Translations under genes and position numbers: made by a program
The notes under the pieces: generated by a model
What the model was told of the DNA's origin: nothing
The model's database searches: none
What the model saw: the letters and a program-made list of their open reading frames with translations, nothing else
Part shown: piece after piece, positions 27,820-37,307 of the stretch
Layout of the letters: every line of letters begins with the position of its first letter
How positions within the stretch are numbered: the stretch's first letter is position 1
Assembly (NCBI GenBank): GCA_905397405.1
Contig: CAJPVJ010000002.1
Location: forward strand, 62,001 to 126,000
Direction of reading: 5' to 3'
Length of the DNA stretch: 64,000 nucleotides
Origin: Oppiella nova
Lineage: Eukaryota; Arthropoda; Arachnida; Sarcoptiformes; Oppiidae

Positions 27820-30393
27820 ATGCAGCACTCACATTTATTTATGCCATTAGCGCTCGTTAGTGCGATGGCAGCTGTACAGCAAGTACAAGCGGCAGATGAG
27901 TTCATTGCACGTGATATCCGTGTGGATGGCTTGGTTCGTTTAACGCAACAAAATGTTCTTGCACTTTTACCAATAAATAGTGGTGACCGTGTCAATGATC
28001 CTGCAATTGCGGATTCAATTCGTGCTTTGTATGCTTCAAATCTTTTTGATGATATACAAGCATCGAACCAAGACGGTGTCTTGGTGTTTAAAGTGATTGA
28101 GCGTCCAGTAATTTCAAAAATTAATTTTAAAGGCAATAAACTGATTCCCAAAGAAGCTTTGGCGGATGGTTTAAAGAAAATGGGCTTGGCCGAAGGCGAG
28201 GTGCTTAAAAAATCTGCCTTACAAACTTTAGAAACTGAGTTGGAGCAGCAATATGCTCAACAAGGTCGTTATGATGCAGATATTAAAGTTGACCAAGTTG
28301 CTCAACCAAATAACCGTGTTGAATTGAATATCAATTTTAATGAAGGTAAACCTGCAAAAGTCTTTGATATCAATATTATCGGTAATACGGTATTTAAAGA
28401 AGACGACATTAAACAAGCGTTTGCGGTAAAAGAGAGTGGCTGGTTATCGGTTATTTCTCGAAATGACCGTTATGCACGTGAAAAAATGTCAGCAAGTTTA
28501 GAATCATTACGTGCACTGTATCTCAATAAGGGTTATATCAATTTTGATATTAACAGTTCAAATCTAAATCTCAGTGAAGATAAAAAACATATCTTTATTG
28601 AAGTTTCAGTGAATGAAGGTGAGCAATTTAAATTTGGTGAAACTAAATTTTTAGGTGATGCTCTTTATAAGACTGAAGATCTACAAGCGTTGCAAATCTA
28701 TAAAGATGGCACAACGTATTCTCAAGAAAAAGTCAATGCTGTAAAGCAGTTACTACTCCGTAAATATGGTAATGCAGGTTACTACTATGCAGAAGTAAAT
28801 GTAGTTCCTGAAATCAATAATGAAACCCATATTGTTGACTTAAATTACTATATTAATCCTGGTCAACAAGTGACTGTGCGTCGTATTAACTTTACCGGTA
28901 ATACCAAAACTGCGGATGAAGTATTACGTCGTGAAATGCGCCAAATGGAAGGTGCTTTAGCGAGTAATGAAAAAATTGACTTGTCTAAAGTCCGTTTAGA
29001 ACGTACTGGCTTCTTTAGTAAAGTTGATGTTAAACCTGTTCGTGTACCGAACTTACCAGATCAAATGGACTTGAATATTGATGTTGAAGAGCAACATTCC
29101 GGTACCAGTACATTGGCTGTGGGTTATTCTCAGAATGGTGGTATCACATTCCAAGCAGGTTTAAGTCAAACCAACTTTATGGGTACAGGTAATCGAGTTT
29201 CTATCGATTTATCTCGTTCAGAAACCCAAGATTACTATAATTTAAGTGTCACTGATCCATATTTTACTATTGATGGTGTCAGCCGCGGTTATAACATGTA
29301 CTACCGTAAAACAAAGTTGAATGACGACTATAACGTTAACAACTATGTGACGGATAGTATTGGTGGTGGTGTTACATTTGGTTATCCAATTGATGAAAAC
29401 CAAAATATTAGTGCGGGTCTAAACATTGATCAAACTAAAGTAACCACTGGTGCTTATGTTTCTACCTATGTACGCGATTATTTGTTAGCGCATGGTGGTA
29501 AGCAAACCGATACAAGTAGTTATTGTGCTGGGTCATATAAGTCACAAAAAGATATTGATACTGAAAAAGGTAAGCCAGCACCAAATCCACTGCCTGAAGG
29601 CTATGATTTAGCAACGAATTGTGTTGATGACAAATTTGATACATTGGCCTTAGATGAGTATGGAAGTGCCTTTGAAGGTAAGTTCTTAACTTATAATTTA
29701 AACTTGGGTTGGTCATATAATACACTGAACCGCCCAATTTTCCCTACAAACGGTACTTCACATCGTGTCAATGCTGAAATCGCATTACCAGGTAGTGATG
29801 TTGAATATCAAAAAGTTACTTACGATGCACAGACTTATTTCCCATTAGGCCGTGATTTCGTATTACGTGGCTACGGTAAGTTGGGTTATGGTAATGATTT
29901 ACCATTCTATAAAAACTTCTATGCAGGCGGTTTTGGTTCAGTCCGTGGTTATGACAACAGTACATTAGGTCCAAAATACCCGGGTGTGACCTATAACGAA
30001 AGAAAAACCAAAGATTATGATCCTGAAGAAGTGGGCGGTAATGCTTTAATACAATTCGGGACAGAATTGGCTTTACCTGTTCCATTCAAGGGTGATTGGG
30101 CACGTCAGATTCGTCCTGTAATCTTTGCTGAAGGTGCGCAAGTCTTTGATACAGACTGTAGTACAGCGACTGGTGATCTTTATCTAGATGGTTCAAAAAC
30201 ACCAATTAATGCGAAACAGTACTGTAAAGACAATAACGATTTTGATTTTGGTAACATGCGCTATAGCGTGGGTGTAGGCTTTACATGGATTACCATGATT
30301 GGTCCACTTTCGTTGAGTTATGCATTCCCATTGAATGACAAACCGGGCGATGAAACTAAAAATATTCAATTCGAGATTGGTCGTACTTTCTAA
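27820..30393 (+). CDS. bamA: Outer-membrane assembly factor BamA
   Basis: BamA is the essential core of the BAM complex that folds beta-barrel proteins into the outer membrane. 857 residues. A signal peptide ends near residue 24 (VQA), five POTRA domains cover about 25-430 (first: DEFIARDIRVDGLVRL; fifth ends near LNIDVEEQHSGT), and a 16-strand Omp85 barrel follows. The lid-lock motif VRGY is present in GGFGSVRGYDNS. The last residues IGRTF carry the terminal Phe signal. An extracellular loop insertion with a cysteine pair (near YCAGSYKSQ and ATNCVDDKFD) is probably a surface loop, as in other Acinetobacter BamA. Its 3' neighbour encodes the Skp-like chaperone. Confidence 0.97.
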   Translation: MQHSHLFMPLALVSAMAAVQQVQAADEFIARDIRVDGLVRLTQQNVLALLPINSGDRVNDPAIADSIRALYASNLFDDIQASNQDGVLVFKVIERPVISKINFKGNKLIPKEALADGLKKMGLAEGEVLKKSALQTLETELEQQYAQQGRYDADIKVDQVAQPNNRVELNINFNEGKPAKVFDINIIGNTVFKEDDIKQAFAVKESGWLSVISRNDRYAREKMSASLESLRALYLNKGYINFDINSSNLNLSEDKKHIFIEVSVNEGEQFKFGETKFLGDALYKTEDLQALQIYKDGTTYSQEKVNAVKQLLLRKYGNAGYYYAEVNVVPEINNETHIVDLNYYINPGQQVTVRRINFTGNTKTADEVLRREMRQMEGALASNEKIDLSKVRLERTGFFSKVDVKPVRVPNLPDQMDLNIDVEEQHSGTSTLAVGYSQNGGITFQAGLSQTNFMGTGNRVSIDLSRSETQDYYNLSVTDPYFTIDGVSRGYNMYYRKTKLNDDYNVNNYVTDSIGGGVTFGYPIDENQNISAGLNIDQTKVTTGAYVSTYVRDYLLAHGGKQTDTSSYCAGSYKSQKDIDTEKGKPAPNPLPEGYDLATNCVDDKFDTLALDEYGSAFEGKFLTYNLNLGWSYNTLNRPIFPTNGTSHRVNAEIALPGSDVEYQKVTYDAQTYFPLGRDFVLRGYGKLGYGNDLPFYKNFYAGGFGSVRGYDNSTLGPKYPGVTYNERKTKDYDPEEVGGNALIQFGTELALPVPFKGDWARQIRPVIFAEGAQVFDTDCSTATGDLYLDGSKTPINAKQYCKDNNDFDFGNMRYSVGVGFTWITMIGPLSLSYAFPLNDKPGDETKNIQFEIGRTF

Positions 30394-30433
30394 GTACGAT
30401 CTTTTCACGAGATTTAACTTAATATAAGGAACA

Positions 30434-30922
30434 ATGATGAAAACAATGAAAATGGCCATTATGGGCCTAGGTTTGGGTTTTGCTGGATTGGTTCAAGCGG
30501 CAGGTTTTGGTGTAGTTGATCTAGAAAAAGTTGTAGAAAGTAGCACTTACTTAAAGCAACAGAATGCAAGTTTAGAACAATCTGTTAAGCCGCAAACCAC
30601 GAAGCTTGAACAAATCACCAAAGATATTGAAGCATTGAAACAAAAAGCACAGGCTCAAGGTGCAAATGTTCAACAAATTAATGCGCAATACCAAGCAAAA
30701 GTGAATGAATTCCAAACGATTCAGCAAGGTGTTCAGGCGAAAGTACAAAGTACAATTCAAAACACTAATGCAACTTTTGAGGCTCGTGTAAAGCAAGTTG
30801 CTGAACAATTGCGCCAAGAAGGTGGATTAGACTTTGTTTTGAATAAAAATTCAGCACTTGCTTATGACGCAAAGAGTGATTTAACTGCTAAAATGATCCA
30901 AAAGGTTAATGCAATTAAATAA
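30434..30922 (+). CDS. skp: OmpH/Skp family periplasmic chaperone
   Basis: A 162-residue OmpH-family protein; E. coli Skp binds unfolded outer-membrane proteins in the periplasm as a trimer of long helical arms. Signal peptide ends at VQA (22). The mature part begins with the trimer-forming strand FGVVDLEKVVESS and continues with a long Gln-, Lys- and Glu-rich coiled coil (about 45-130), ending with LDFVLNKNSALAYDAKSDLTAKMIQKV. The surface of this coil is Gln-rich rather than strongly basic as in E. coli. Lies between bamA and lpxD, the standard place of skp. Confidence 0.92.
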   Translation: MMKTMKMAIMGLGLGFAGLVQAAGFGVVDLEKVVESSTYLKQQNASLEQSVKPQTTKLEQITKDIEALKQKAQAQGANVQQINAQYQAKVNEFQTIQQGVQAKVQSTIQNTNATFEARVKQVAEQLRQEGGLDFVLNKNSALAYDAKSDLTAKMIQKVNAIK

Positions 30923-30925
30923 TCA

Positions 30926-31996
30926 ATGAAATCAAATCGTTTTCATCTCGATGAATTAGCTCAGCTTGTACAAGGTGAGCTAATTGGTCAACCCAATTAT
31001 GTTTTAGATGGGCTTGCAAGTTTAGAACATGCGCAATCCAATCATATTTCTTTTGTAAATAACGACAAATACTTGAATGAAGCTCAAAACTCTAAAGCCG
31101 GTGCTTTGATCGTCACGGCAGAGTTAAAAGATCAGCTTACAAATTGCCAAAATTTTATTGTTGTCCGCAATCCCTATCTTGCCTTTGCAATTTTAACCCA
31201 TCAATTTGAAGTTAAAGTAAGCAAACGGGGTATTGAAAGTACTGCGCAAATCTCTCCTTCAGCAATTATTGCAGATGATACTTATATTGGTCATTATGTT
31301 GTGATTGGTGATGATTGTGTGGTCGGTGCAAATACAATTATCCAATCGCACAGCAAAATTGATGATGGTGTTGAAATTGGCAAAGACGGTTTTGTCGATT
31401 CTCATGTGACCATTACAGGCCAAACAAAAATCGCAGATCGTGTTCGGATTCATTCCAATACTGCAATTGGTGGAGAGGGCTTCGGTTTTGCACCTTATCA
31501 AGGAAAGTGGAATCGTATAGCTCAATTGGGTTCTGTACGTATCGGAAATGATGTGCGTATAGGTTCAAATTGCAGTATTGATCGTGGTGCTTTGGACGAT
31601 ACAATCATTCATGATGGTGTCATTATTGATAACCTTGTGCAAATCGCCCATAACGTGCAGATTGGCGAGAATACTGCCATCGCAGCCAAGTGTGGTATTG
31701 CGGGCAGTACGATTATTGGCAAAAACTGTGTTCTTGCAGGTGCTGTTGGTATCGTAGGGCATATAAAAATCACTGATAATGTCACAATTACTGGAATGTC
31801 AATAGTCACAAAAAGTATTTCTGAGGCAGGTTCTTATTCTTCAGGTACTGGACAATTTGAAACAAATCATTGGAAAAGGACGGTTGTGCGCTTAAGACAA
31901 TTAGCAGATGTGCCATTGACCAAACTGGTGAAACAAATAGATCATATGCAGGCTCAAATTGAGTCCATTGAATCAACTTTAAAGTCGCGTAAATAA
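30926..31996 (+). CDS. lpxD: UDP-3-O-acylglucosamine N-acyltransferase
   Basis: LpxD adds the N-linked hydroxyacyl chain in the third step of lipid A synthesis, using acyl-ACP. 356 residues. An N-terminal uridine-binding domain (1-100) is followed by a left-handed beta helix built of hexapeptide repeats (about 105-320) and a C-terminal helix that binds ACP. The catalytic His is H242 in [10 protein letters not shown], matching H239 of E. coli. [12 protein letters not shown] is another family motif. It begins 3 bases after skp ends and is followed by fabZ at 2 bases. Confidence 0.97.
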   Translation: MKSNRFHLDELAQLVQGELIGQPNYVLDGLASLEHAQSNHISFVNNDKYLNEAQNSKAGALIVTAELKDQLTNCQNFIVVRNPYLAFAILTHQFEVKVSKRGIESTAQISPSAIIADDTYIGHYVVIGDDCVVGANTIIQSHSKIDDGVEIGKDGFVDSHVTITGQTKIADRVRIHSNTAIGGEGFGFAPYQGKWNRIAQLGSVRIGNDVRIGSNCSIDRGALDDTIIHDGVIIDNLVQIAHNVQIGENTAIAAKCGIAGSTIIGKNCVLAGAVGIVGHIKITDNVTITGMSIVTKSISEAGSYSSGTGQFETNHWKRTVVRLRQLADVPLTKLVKQIDHMQAQIESIESTLKSRK

Positions 31997-31998
31997 TT

Positions 31999-32484
31999 AT
32001 GACTGAGTCTAAATCTCTACCTTTTACGGTTCCTGAATTACCAATGCAAACCCAAACGATTCGCGAGTATTTGCCACATCGTTATCCATTTTTGCTTGTC
32101 GATCGTGTAACTGAAGTTACAGAGAATGGGATTGTAGGATACAAAAACGTTTCAATTAATGAAGAATTTATGCAGGGTCATTTCCCTGGCTATCCAATTA
32201 TGCCGGGTGTTTTGATCGTTGAGGCGATGGCACAAGTTTCTGGTGTGCTCGGTTTTATCATGAATAATGAAAAACCAAGACCAGGTTCTTTGTTCTTATT
32301 CGCTGGTGCTGAAAAAATACGATTTAAAAAACAAGTCGTACCAGGCGACCAACTCGTGCTAAAATCTGAATTACTCATGCAAAAACGTGGCATTTACAAG
32401 TATTTATGTACTGCCAGTGTTGACGGCGTGGTAGCAGCAACCGCTGAAATTATCATTTCTCATCAGAAATTAGAGCAGGCATGA
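31999..32484 (+). CDS. fabZ: 3-hydroxyacyl-ACP dehydratase
   Basis: FabZ removes water from 3-hydroxyacyl-ACP in fatty acid elongation; it competes with LpxA/LpxD for hydroxyacyl-ACP, so its place in this operon is functional. 161 residues with the hot-dog fold. Catalytic residues are H61 in MQGHFPGYP and E75 in LIVEAMAQVSG. LPHRYPFLLVDRV (26-38) is a family signature. The stop overlaps the start of lpxA by 4 bases (ATGA), a coupling signal. Confidence 0.97.
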   Translation: MTESKSLPFTVPELPMQTQTIREYLPHRYPFLLVDRVTEVTENGIVGYKNVSINEEFMQGHFPGYPIMPGVLIVEAMAQVSGVLGFIMNNEKPRPGSLFLFAGAEKIRFKKQVVPGDQLVLKSELLMQKRGIYKYLCTASVDGVVAATAEIIISHQKLEQA

Positions 32485-33269
32485 GCAATAACGACTTAAT
32501 CCACCCAACCGCTATTATTGACTCTTCTGCAGTGATAGCACCAGATGTCCAAATTGGACCATATTGTATTATTGGTCCGCAAGTGACGATTGGTGCTGGT
32601 ACCAAACTTCACTCACATGTTGTGATTGGAGGCTATACACGTATTGGTGAAAATAACGATATTTTCCAATTCGCAAGTGTAGGTGAAATTTGTCAAGATT
32701 TAAAATACCAAGGTGAAGAAACTTGGTTAGAAATTGGCGACAACAATAAAATCCGTGAACATTGCAGCTTACACCGTGGCACTGTTCAAGATCGAGGCCT
32801 AACCAAAATAGGAAGCAATAACCTATTGATGGTGAATACGCATATTGCACATGATTGTTTGATTGGAAATAACAATATTTTTGCAAATAATGTCGGCATC
32901 GCTGGCCATGTTCACATTGGCGATTTCGTCATTGTGGGCGGGAATTCAGGTATCCATCAATTCTGTAAGATTGATTCTTATAGTATGATTGGTGGTGCAT
33001 CACTGATTCTTAAAGATGTTCCTGCTTATGTCATGGTTTCAGGTAATCCTGCGCATGCTTATGGTATGAATGTTGAAGGGATGCGTCGTAAAGGCTGGTC
33101 TAAGAATGTGATTCAAGGCTTAAGAGAGTCGTTTAAATTGATCTATAAAGAGAATTTAACCACTGAACAAGCCATTGAAAAAATTCGTCAAGAGATCCTT
33201 CCAGAAGTTGAAGAAGTCCAGTTATTGATTGATTCAGTATTAGAATCTAAGCGCGGTATCGTGCGTTAA
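32481..33269 (+). CDS. lpxA: UDP-N-acetylglucosamine acyltransferase
   Basis: LpxA performs the first, reversible step of lipid A synthesis, transferring 3-hydroxyacyl from ACP to UDP-GlcNAc. 262 residues, the same as E. coli. The left-handed beta helix spans residues 8-190; the catalytic His is H124 in NTHIAHDCLIG (H125 in E. coli). The chain-length region GIAGHVHIGDFVIVGGNSGIHQF and the helical C-terminus with RRKGWSKNVIQGLRESF are typical. It ends the operon; lpxB, which follows lpxA in E. coli, is located 18 kb upstream instead. A strong terminator follows. Confidence 0.97.
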   Translation: MSNNDLIHPTAIIDSSAVIAPDVQIGPYCIIGPQVTIGAGTKLHSHVVIGGYTRIGENNDIFQFASVGEICQDLKYQGEETWLEIGDNNKIREHCSLHRGTVQDRGLTKIGSNNLLMVNTHIAHDCLIGNNNIFANNVGIAGHVHIGDFVIVGGNSGIHQFCKIDSYSMIGGASLILKDVPAYVMVSGNPAHAYGMNVEGMRRKGWSKNVIQGLRESFKLIYKENLTTEQAIEKIRQEILPEVEEVQLLIDSVLESKRGIVR

Positions 33270-33284
33270 TTGTTAAAGATTTCA

Positions 33285-33318
33285 ATAAAAAAATGCCTCT
33301 ATTGAGGCATTTTTTTTA
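33285..33318. terminator. Bidirectional terminator, lpxA / cpoB
   Basis: ATGCCTC (33293-33299) pairs with GAGGCAT (33304-33310), with A-runs before and T-runs after. It separates two convergent transcripts. Confidence 0.9.
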
Positions 33319-33342
33319 TTGTCTAAATTGTGAATAAGCGGA

Positions 33343-34197
33343 TTAACCTTTTTTGAAAAAACCTGCTTCTTCTGATTTAGGGTAGGTGCTTAACAGTTTG
33401 CTTTTATAGACATTCGCAGTTTGTGTGTTCTTGTTGACATCTTTGGCAATACTATAAAGTTGGTATAAAGCACGCGGTGCTTTAGACGAGTTTGGAAATT
33501 TAGCTGCCACGATTTCATAGTTTTTCTTGGCTTCATTGTAATTTGGTGGATCAATTGCCAATTGGAACTCTGCTAACCAAAAATAAGCATTTCCAGTATA
33601 AATGCTGTTTGGGTAGTTTTTAATAAAGTTTTGCATAGGGGCGATGGCTTGTTTTGCACCGCCTTTTTTATAGGCATCTAAAGCAATGGTATAAGCTGCT
33701 TTTTCCAGTGCAACAGGATCACTGGTATTGTTGCTACTGTTGGCTGGTGTTGCTGGATTTTGAGCCGTTGTTGGTGCCGTGCTATTCGTTGTAGCTTTGC
33801 TTGCAGTGGTTGTTTGATCGGTTGCGGTTGAACTATCGACAGGTGCATTTTCAGCAGGTGCTTGTTCTGGTTGATTGCTTTCAGGTTCAAGTTTCTGATT
33901 GAGCAGTTCAAGACGCTGATCTAAATCGGTATAGCGGTTGGTGAGTTCTTTGTTTAGTTGATCAATGGCATGATCTTGTTCTTCAATCTTGCCACGTAAT
34001 TCACGAATTTGATTTTCTAATTGTTGATTCTTTTGTATTAAATCCCAATTCATATTTCCAGCAATGGGTGCTGGTGAATTTGTTACATCATTTCGAGATG
34101 ATGCAGTATCACTTAATCCACGAGATTCTATAGGGATTGCATATAAAGATGCTGAACTGAGTAAGGCAATAGAAAACAGGGCATGCTTTTTTAGCAT
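33343..34197 (-). CDS. cpoB: CpoB/YbgF family periplasmic protein
   Basis: A 284-residue CpoB (YbgF) homologue; in E. coli it links the Tol-Pal system to peptidoglycan synthesis at the septum. Signal peptide ends near residue 20 (LYA). A short trimeric coiled coil follows (about 50-100: LIQKNQQLENQIRELRGKIEEQDHAI region), then a long Thr/Ala/Asn-rich linker (105-160) and a C-terminal block of TPR repeats (165-280: YTIALDAYKKGG, PNSIYTGNAYFWLAE, FPNSSKAPRALYQL). The tol-pal genes that usually flank it are not in this window, which is a departure from the E. coli order but seems normal for this genus. Transcribed convergently to the lpx operon. Confidence 0.88.
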   Translation of the reverse strand: MLKKHALFSIALLSSASLYAIPIESRGLSDTASSRNDVTNSPAPIAGNMNWDLIQKNQQLENQIRELRGKIEEQDHAIDQLNKELTNRYTDLDQRLELLNQKLEPESNQPEQAPAENAPVDSSTATDQTTTASKATTNSTAPTTAQNPATPANSSNNTSDPVALEKAAYTIALDAYKKGGAKQAIAPMQNFIKNYPNSIYTGNAYFWLAEFQLAIDPPNYNEAKKNYEIVAAKFPNSSKAPRALYQLYSIAKDVNKNTQTANVYKSKLLSTYPKSEEAGFFKKG

Positions 34198-34572
34198 AAT
34201 TTAAAATCCATCAAAGTCAAAATTTCTCAAATACACTGATATGGGCTATTTGAAAATCAATAATTGTTATCATTAAAAACGGCTAGGGACGGAATTGCAA
34301 GATGCTTTTACAATCTTCAGCTAATTCTAATGTAATATGAAGCGTTTTTGTATTTTAAAGCCTGTCATCTATGAAGTAGTGCTGAGATAAAATTCAGTAG
34401 AAGATTGACTGATGCTTGATAAGTTCAAAGAGCTATTGAAAAGAAAAGTTAGAATTTCTGTTAAAAATTAACCATATTGATGATGAAATAAGCAAACGAA
34501 TGAATAACTTGAGAAAATCACAATGTTAGGCTTGAAAGAAAATTAAAAATCTCTATACTCTGTTCTTGCAAT
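34198..34572. other. Intergenic region between cpoB and ffs
   Basis: AT-rich with no open frame or clear repeat. It must hold the cpoB promoter (minus strand) and the ffs promoter (plus strand). I could not fix either with confidence. Confidence 0.4.
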
Positions 34573-34609
34573 GGTAGCCCTGCTGGTGGTTTCGCAATTG
34601 TACTCTGAA

Positions 34610-34641
<32 letters not shown>

Positions 34642-34685
34642 TCAGAAATACGATGTGCCGAGATTTTGCTAGTAGGGCTGCCACC
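34573..34685 (+). ncRNA. ffs: 4.5S signal recognition particle RNA
   Basis: The bacterial SRP RNA, partner of Ffh in co-translational targeting of membrane proteins. The conserved core GGACCGGAAGGTAGCAACGG (about 34619-34638), which contains the GGAA tetraloop and the symmetrical and asymmetrical loops that bind Ffh, is present. The ends pair: GGTAGCCCT at 34573 with AGGGCTGCC at 34674-34682. Length of about 113 bases matches the 4.5S class without Alu domain. The exact ends are estimates from pairing. Confidence 0.95.
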
Positions 34686-35047
34686 AGATTTCTAAATCTA
34701 CGAATAATAATAACTCAATATATCCATTCGATTTATATCCTGCATTTTGAAAACATCTTTGCTATTTAATTTCTGAAAATTTTATATTCTCAATCTTTAG
34801 ACCATCTGATTTAATTCAACCATCATTTTTTAGTCGTGACTAAAGATCTATCACTCTTATTGAGCTTATATTGAGAATACGCATATCGTTTTATCGATGA
34901 ATGAAATGATAGCTTGTACAGTGCTAAAAGATATTTTATTCGCTTAGAATTTATAACAAATTAAAAATGAGAAGGGAATTCTATCAATAGATTCTCAATC
35001 TACATCTTAATGAAAAGTTGATCTTGAATTGTATCGACTAGCCATCA
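34686..35047. other. Intergenic region after ffs
   Basis: No gene seen. A short hairpin AGATTTCTAAATCT (34686-34699) follows the SRP RNA and may mark its 3' processing or termination. The rest is AT-rich without structure that I could recognise. Confidence 0.4.
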
Positions 35048-35674
35048 TCAATCATCACTTGGTTTTTTTGAAATTGCTTTCATAATCGCATCCATTTCAA
35101 AACCACGATATTGTAAAAAGCGAATTTGTTTGGCTTTAATTTTTGGATCTTTACTGACCTCTGTACCATATTTTTTAACTTTCAATTGGTAGGCCTGTTC
35201 ATACCAATCAATTTCTGCAATATCCTCTTGTACTAAGGCTTTATCCAGTTGTTTGGCACGTAAAGCCAGTTTGATTCGATTCGGGCCCTTACCTCTACGG
35301 ACTTGGCTACGCACAGTCATTTCCGCGACACGTTGGTCACTTTGGTAGTTATTCGCTGACAACTCATCAACCAAAATTAAAACTTCCTCACGGCTTTGCG
35401 CATAGGTCATCAGCTTTTCAATCAGATCAGCTTTGGAATATTCTTTTCGAGTCAACACCGCAAAAGCATAAGAACGCAAACGTGTACCTGTTAAGCCCTG
35501 TGGTTTGGGTGCAAGATCCTGTTCCGCATTAAAGGCGTGTTCATCATTTGCAATGCCAGAATCAAGTTCTGCAGGTTGGGATGTAGAATGCTGATACTCT
35601 GTTGTTTCCTGTTCACCAAATTGCTGTTTGAGTTTTTGGTAATCTAACAATTTGGGAAATTTTGCTTGGCTCAT
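35048..35674 (-). CDS. recX: RecX, modulator of RecA
   Basis: RecX binds inside RecA filaments and limits their growth. 208 residues from the ATG at 35674; a TTG five codons upstream is possible. The three-helix RecX repeats are visible from about residue 70: LRSYAFAVLTRKEYSKADLIEKLM, the VDELSANNYQSDQRVAEMTVRS repeat, RRGKGPNRIKLALRAKQL, and the final KQIRFLQYRGFEMDAIMKAI. The N-terminal 60 residues are poorly conserved and charged, longer than in E. coli RecX (166 aa). recA lies 2.6 kb away on the same strand, with two unrelated genes in between, so direct co-transcription is unlikely. Confidence 0.88.
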   Translation of the reverse strand: MSQAKFPKLLDYQKLKQQFGEQETTEYQHSTSQPAELDSGIANDEHAFNAEQDLAPKPQGLTGTRLRSYAFAVLTRKEYSKADLIEKLMTYAQSREEVLILVDELSANNYQSDQRVAEMTVRSQVRRGKGPNRIKLALRAKQLDKALVQEDIAEIDWYEQAYQLKVKKYGTEVSKDPKIKAKQIRFLQYRGFEMDAIMKAISKKPSDD

Positions 35675-35875
35675 AGCTATTGATAACAATCTATTTATTT
35701 CAGAGATAAACGCTAGTTTAGCTTTAATTCACTTTTTTAACAGTGCAAATGCTATACGGATGAATTTTCCTTCTCCTAAATATCAGAGGATATAAGGGAG
35801 TATAAAGGGGAAGATAAGCAGATATCAGGATTTAAATTTTGATTTAAAACACCTCATGTCGGAGCTTAATAACGT

Positions 35876-37306
35876 CTAAACTGGTTTACCGATACTGTCC
35901 GTTTCTATTCGATCAATGATTCGAATTGATTTAGGACGAAGGTAGCGTGGAGTTTGGCCGCTAATCCATAATTGTAATTCTTCAATATTGAGTACCTGAT
36001 TGAGAATAATGTCTACTGCCAAGCATTGTCCAAGATCAGCATCATCTATAGCATAAGCGCGTGCAAATTTGATTGCGCTATGGGTATATAAAATATTTTC
36101 CAAATCAATCGGGTAAACATTTACTCCACCGCAAATTAACATATCATCAGAGCGACCTTTTAAATAATAATAACCTTCAGCATCTTGTACGGCTAAATCA
36201 CCGCACTGTAGCCATTGATTCGGTGTAATTGACCAAGCACATTTGCTCCATAAGATACCGATATTGCCATTTTCTAAAGGCTGACCCGTAGAATCGACAA
36301 TTTTAATTTGTACACCTTGAATAGCTTTTCCAATACTTTCAGGATTTCGTTTTAAATCAGCTGTTGTTGCCAAGAGGTTAATTCCACTTTCAGAGCTGCC
36401 ATAGAGATTGAACAGTTGTATCTGAGGATAGTGCTGTAGGGCGTGTTTGACTAAATTCGCACTTAAAGGCGCGCTACCTGTAATGATGTATTGAACTGAG
36501 CACAGAGGAGCGTTCAGTTCAATTAAACGGTATAAAATAGTGGGCACTAAGTTTAAACAATCAATTTGATGGTGTTTAATCAGTTGCTTGGCTGATTGCG
36601 GATCAAAACGTTTTTGCAAAATCACAGTTTTATGAAAGCTCAGCGCCATCAAACTCGCAGTTAAACCTGCCGCATGGCAGAGTGATGTCATCACAAAAAT
36701 TTGCTTAATTTTAAAAAATTTTAGTTTCCTGAGCATGAGGTCTAACAAAGGTAAACTTTGTAGTGGTTTAGATTGCCTTGTCGCAACTTTAGGAATTCCT
36801 GTTGAACCAGAAGAACAGACACTTATTTTATTAAAATAAGTCGGTTTTATACGAAATTTCTGCTGAGTACTTGGTGGAGGAATAAGCGTAAAATTTTGGA
36901 TATTGAGTTGAGTGAATGTATCTAAACCGCCAATAAGATGCAGTTGTTTCTGGTCAATTAAAGCTTGAAGTTTATGCTGTACGAGGCTGGGGTTAACAAT
37001 AATGATATCTTTACCTAAACGGCTCAGTGCAAACAAGGCCGCCAAGCTATCTAGGTCTTGTTGCATCATTAAACCAATCTGTTGCGGAAGTTGCTTTTGC
37101 TTATGTGTTTTTTGCCATTCACAAATAAGTTGGTCAGTTCTACATTTTAATTCTAAAAAGCTAATTTGACGATCATCAATAATAAATGCTGTTTTATCTT
37201 TTTGAATACGTGTCTGTGAATCTAAAATACTATATAAATGAATACCATGTTGAATAGTGCTATAGCATAAACTTATGCACCATCTTAACCAAAAGATCCA
37301 TTTCAT
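35876..37306 (-). CDS. AMP-binding acyl-CoA synthetase-like protein
   Basis: A 476-residue adenylate-forming enzyme (ANL superfamily), which activates a carboxylate with ATP before thioester or other transfer. The motifs are in order: P-loop CSSGSTGIPK, aromatic motif NLYGSSESG, GDL in LQCGDLAVQD, hinge LKGRSDDMLICGGVNVYP, and the catalytic lysine in SIGKPV only three residues from the end. It is shorter than typical acyl-CoA synthetases (520-600), and its N-terminus begins with a hydrophobic stretch (IFWLRWCISLCYS) that could anchor it to the membrane. The gene starts 1 base after the SDR gene stops, so the two are one operon. Substrate unknown; a fatty acid is likely. Confidence 0.82.
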   Translation of the reverse strand: MKWIFWLRWCISLCYSTIQHGIHLYSILDSQTRIQKDKTAFIIDDRQISFLELKCRTDQLICEWQKTHKQKQLPQQIGLMMQQDLDSLAALFALSRLGKDIIIVNPSLVQHKLQALIDQKQLHLIGGLDTFTQLNIQNFTLIPPPSTQQKFRIKPTYFNKISVCSSGSTGIPKVATRQSKPLQSLPLLDLMLRKLKFFKIKQIFVMTSLCHAAGLTASLMALSFHKTVILQKRFDPQSAKQLIKHHQIDCLNLVPTILYRLIELNAPLCSVQYIITGSAPLSANLVKHALQHYPQIQLFNLYGSSESGINLLATTADLKRNPESIGKAIQGVQIKIVDSTGQPLENGNIGILWSKCAWSITPNQWLQCGDLAVQDAEGYYYLKGRSDDMLICGGVNVYPIDLENILYTHSAIKFARAYAIDDADLGQCLAVDIILNQVLNIEELQLWISGQTPRYLRPKSIRIIDRIETDSIGKPV

Positions 37307-37307
37307 C

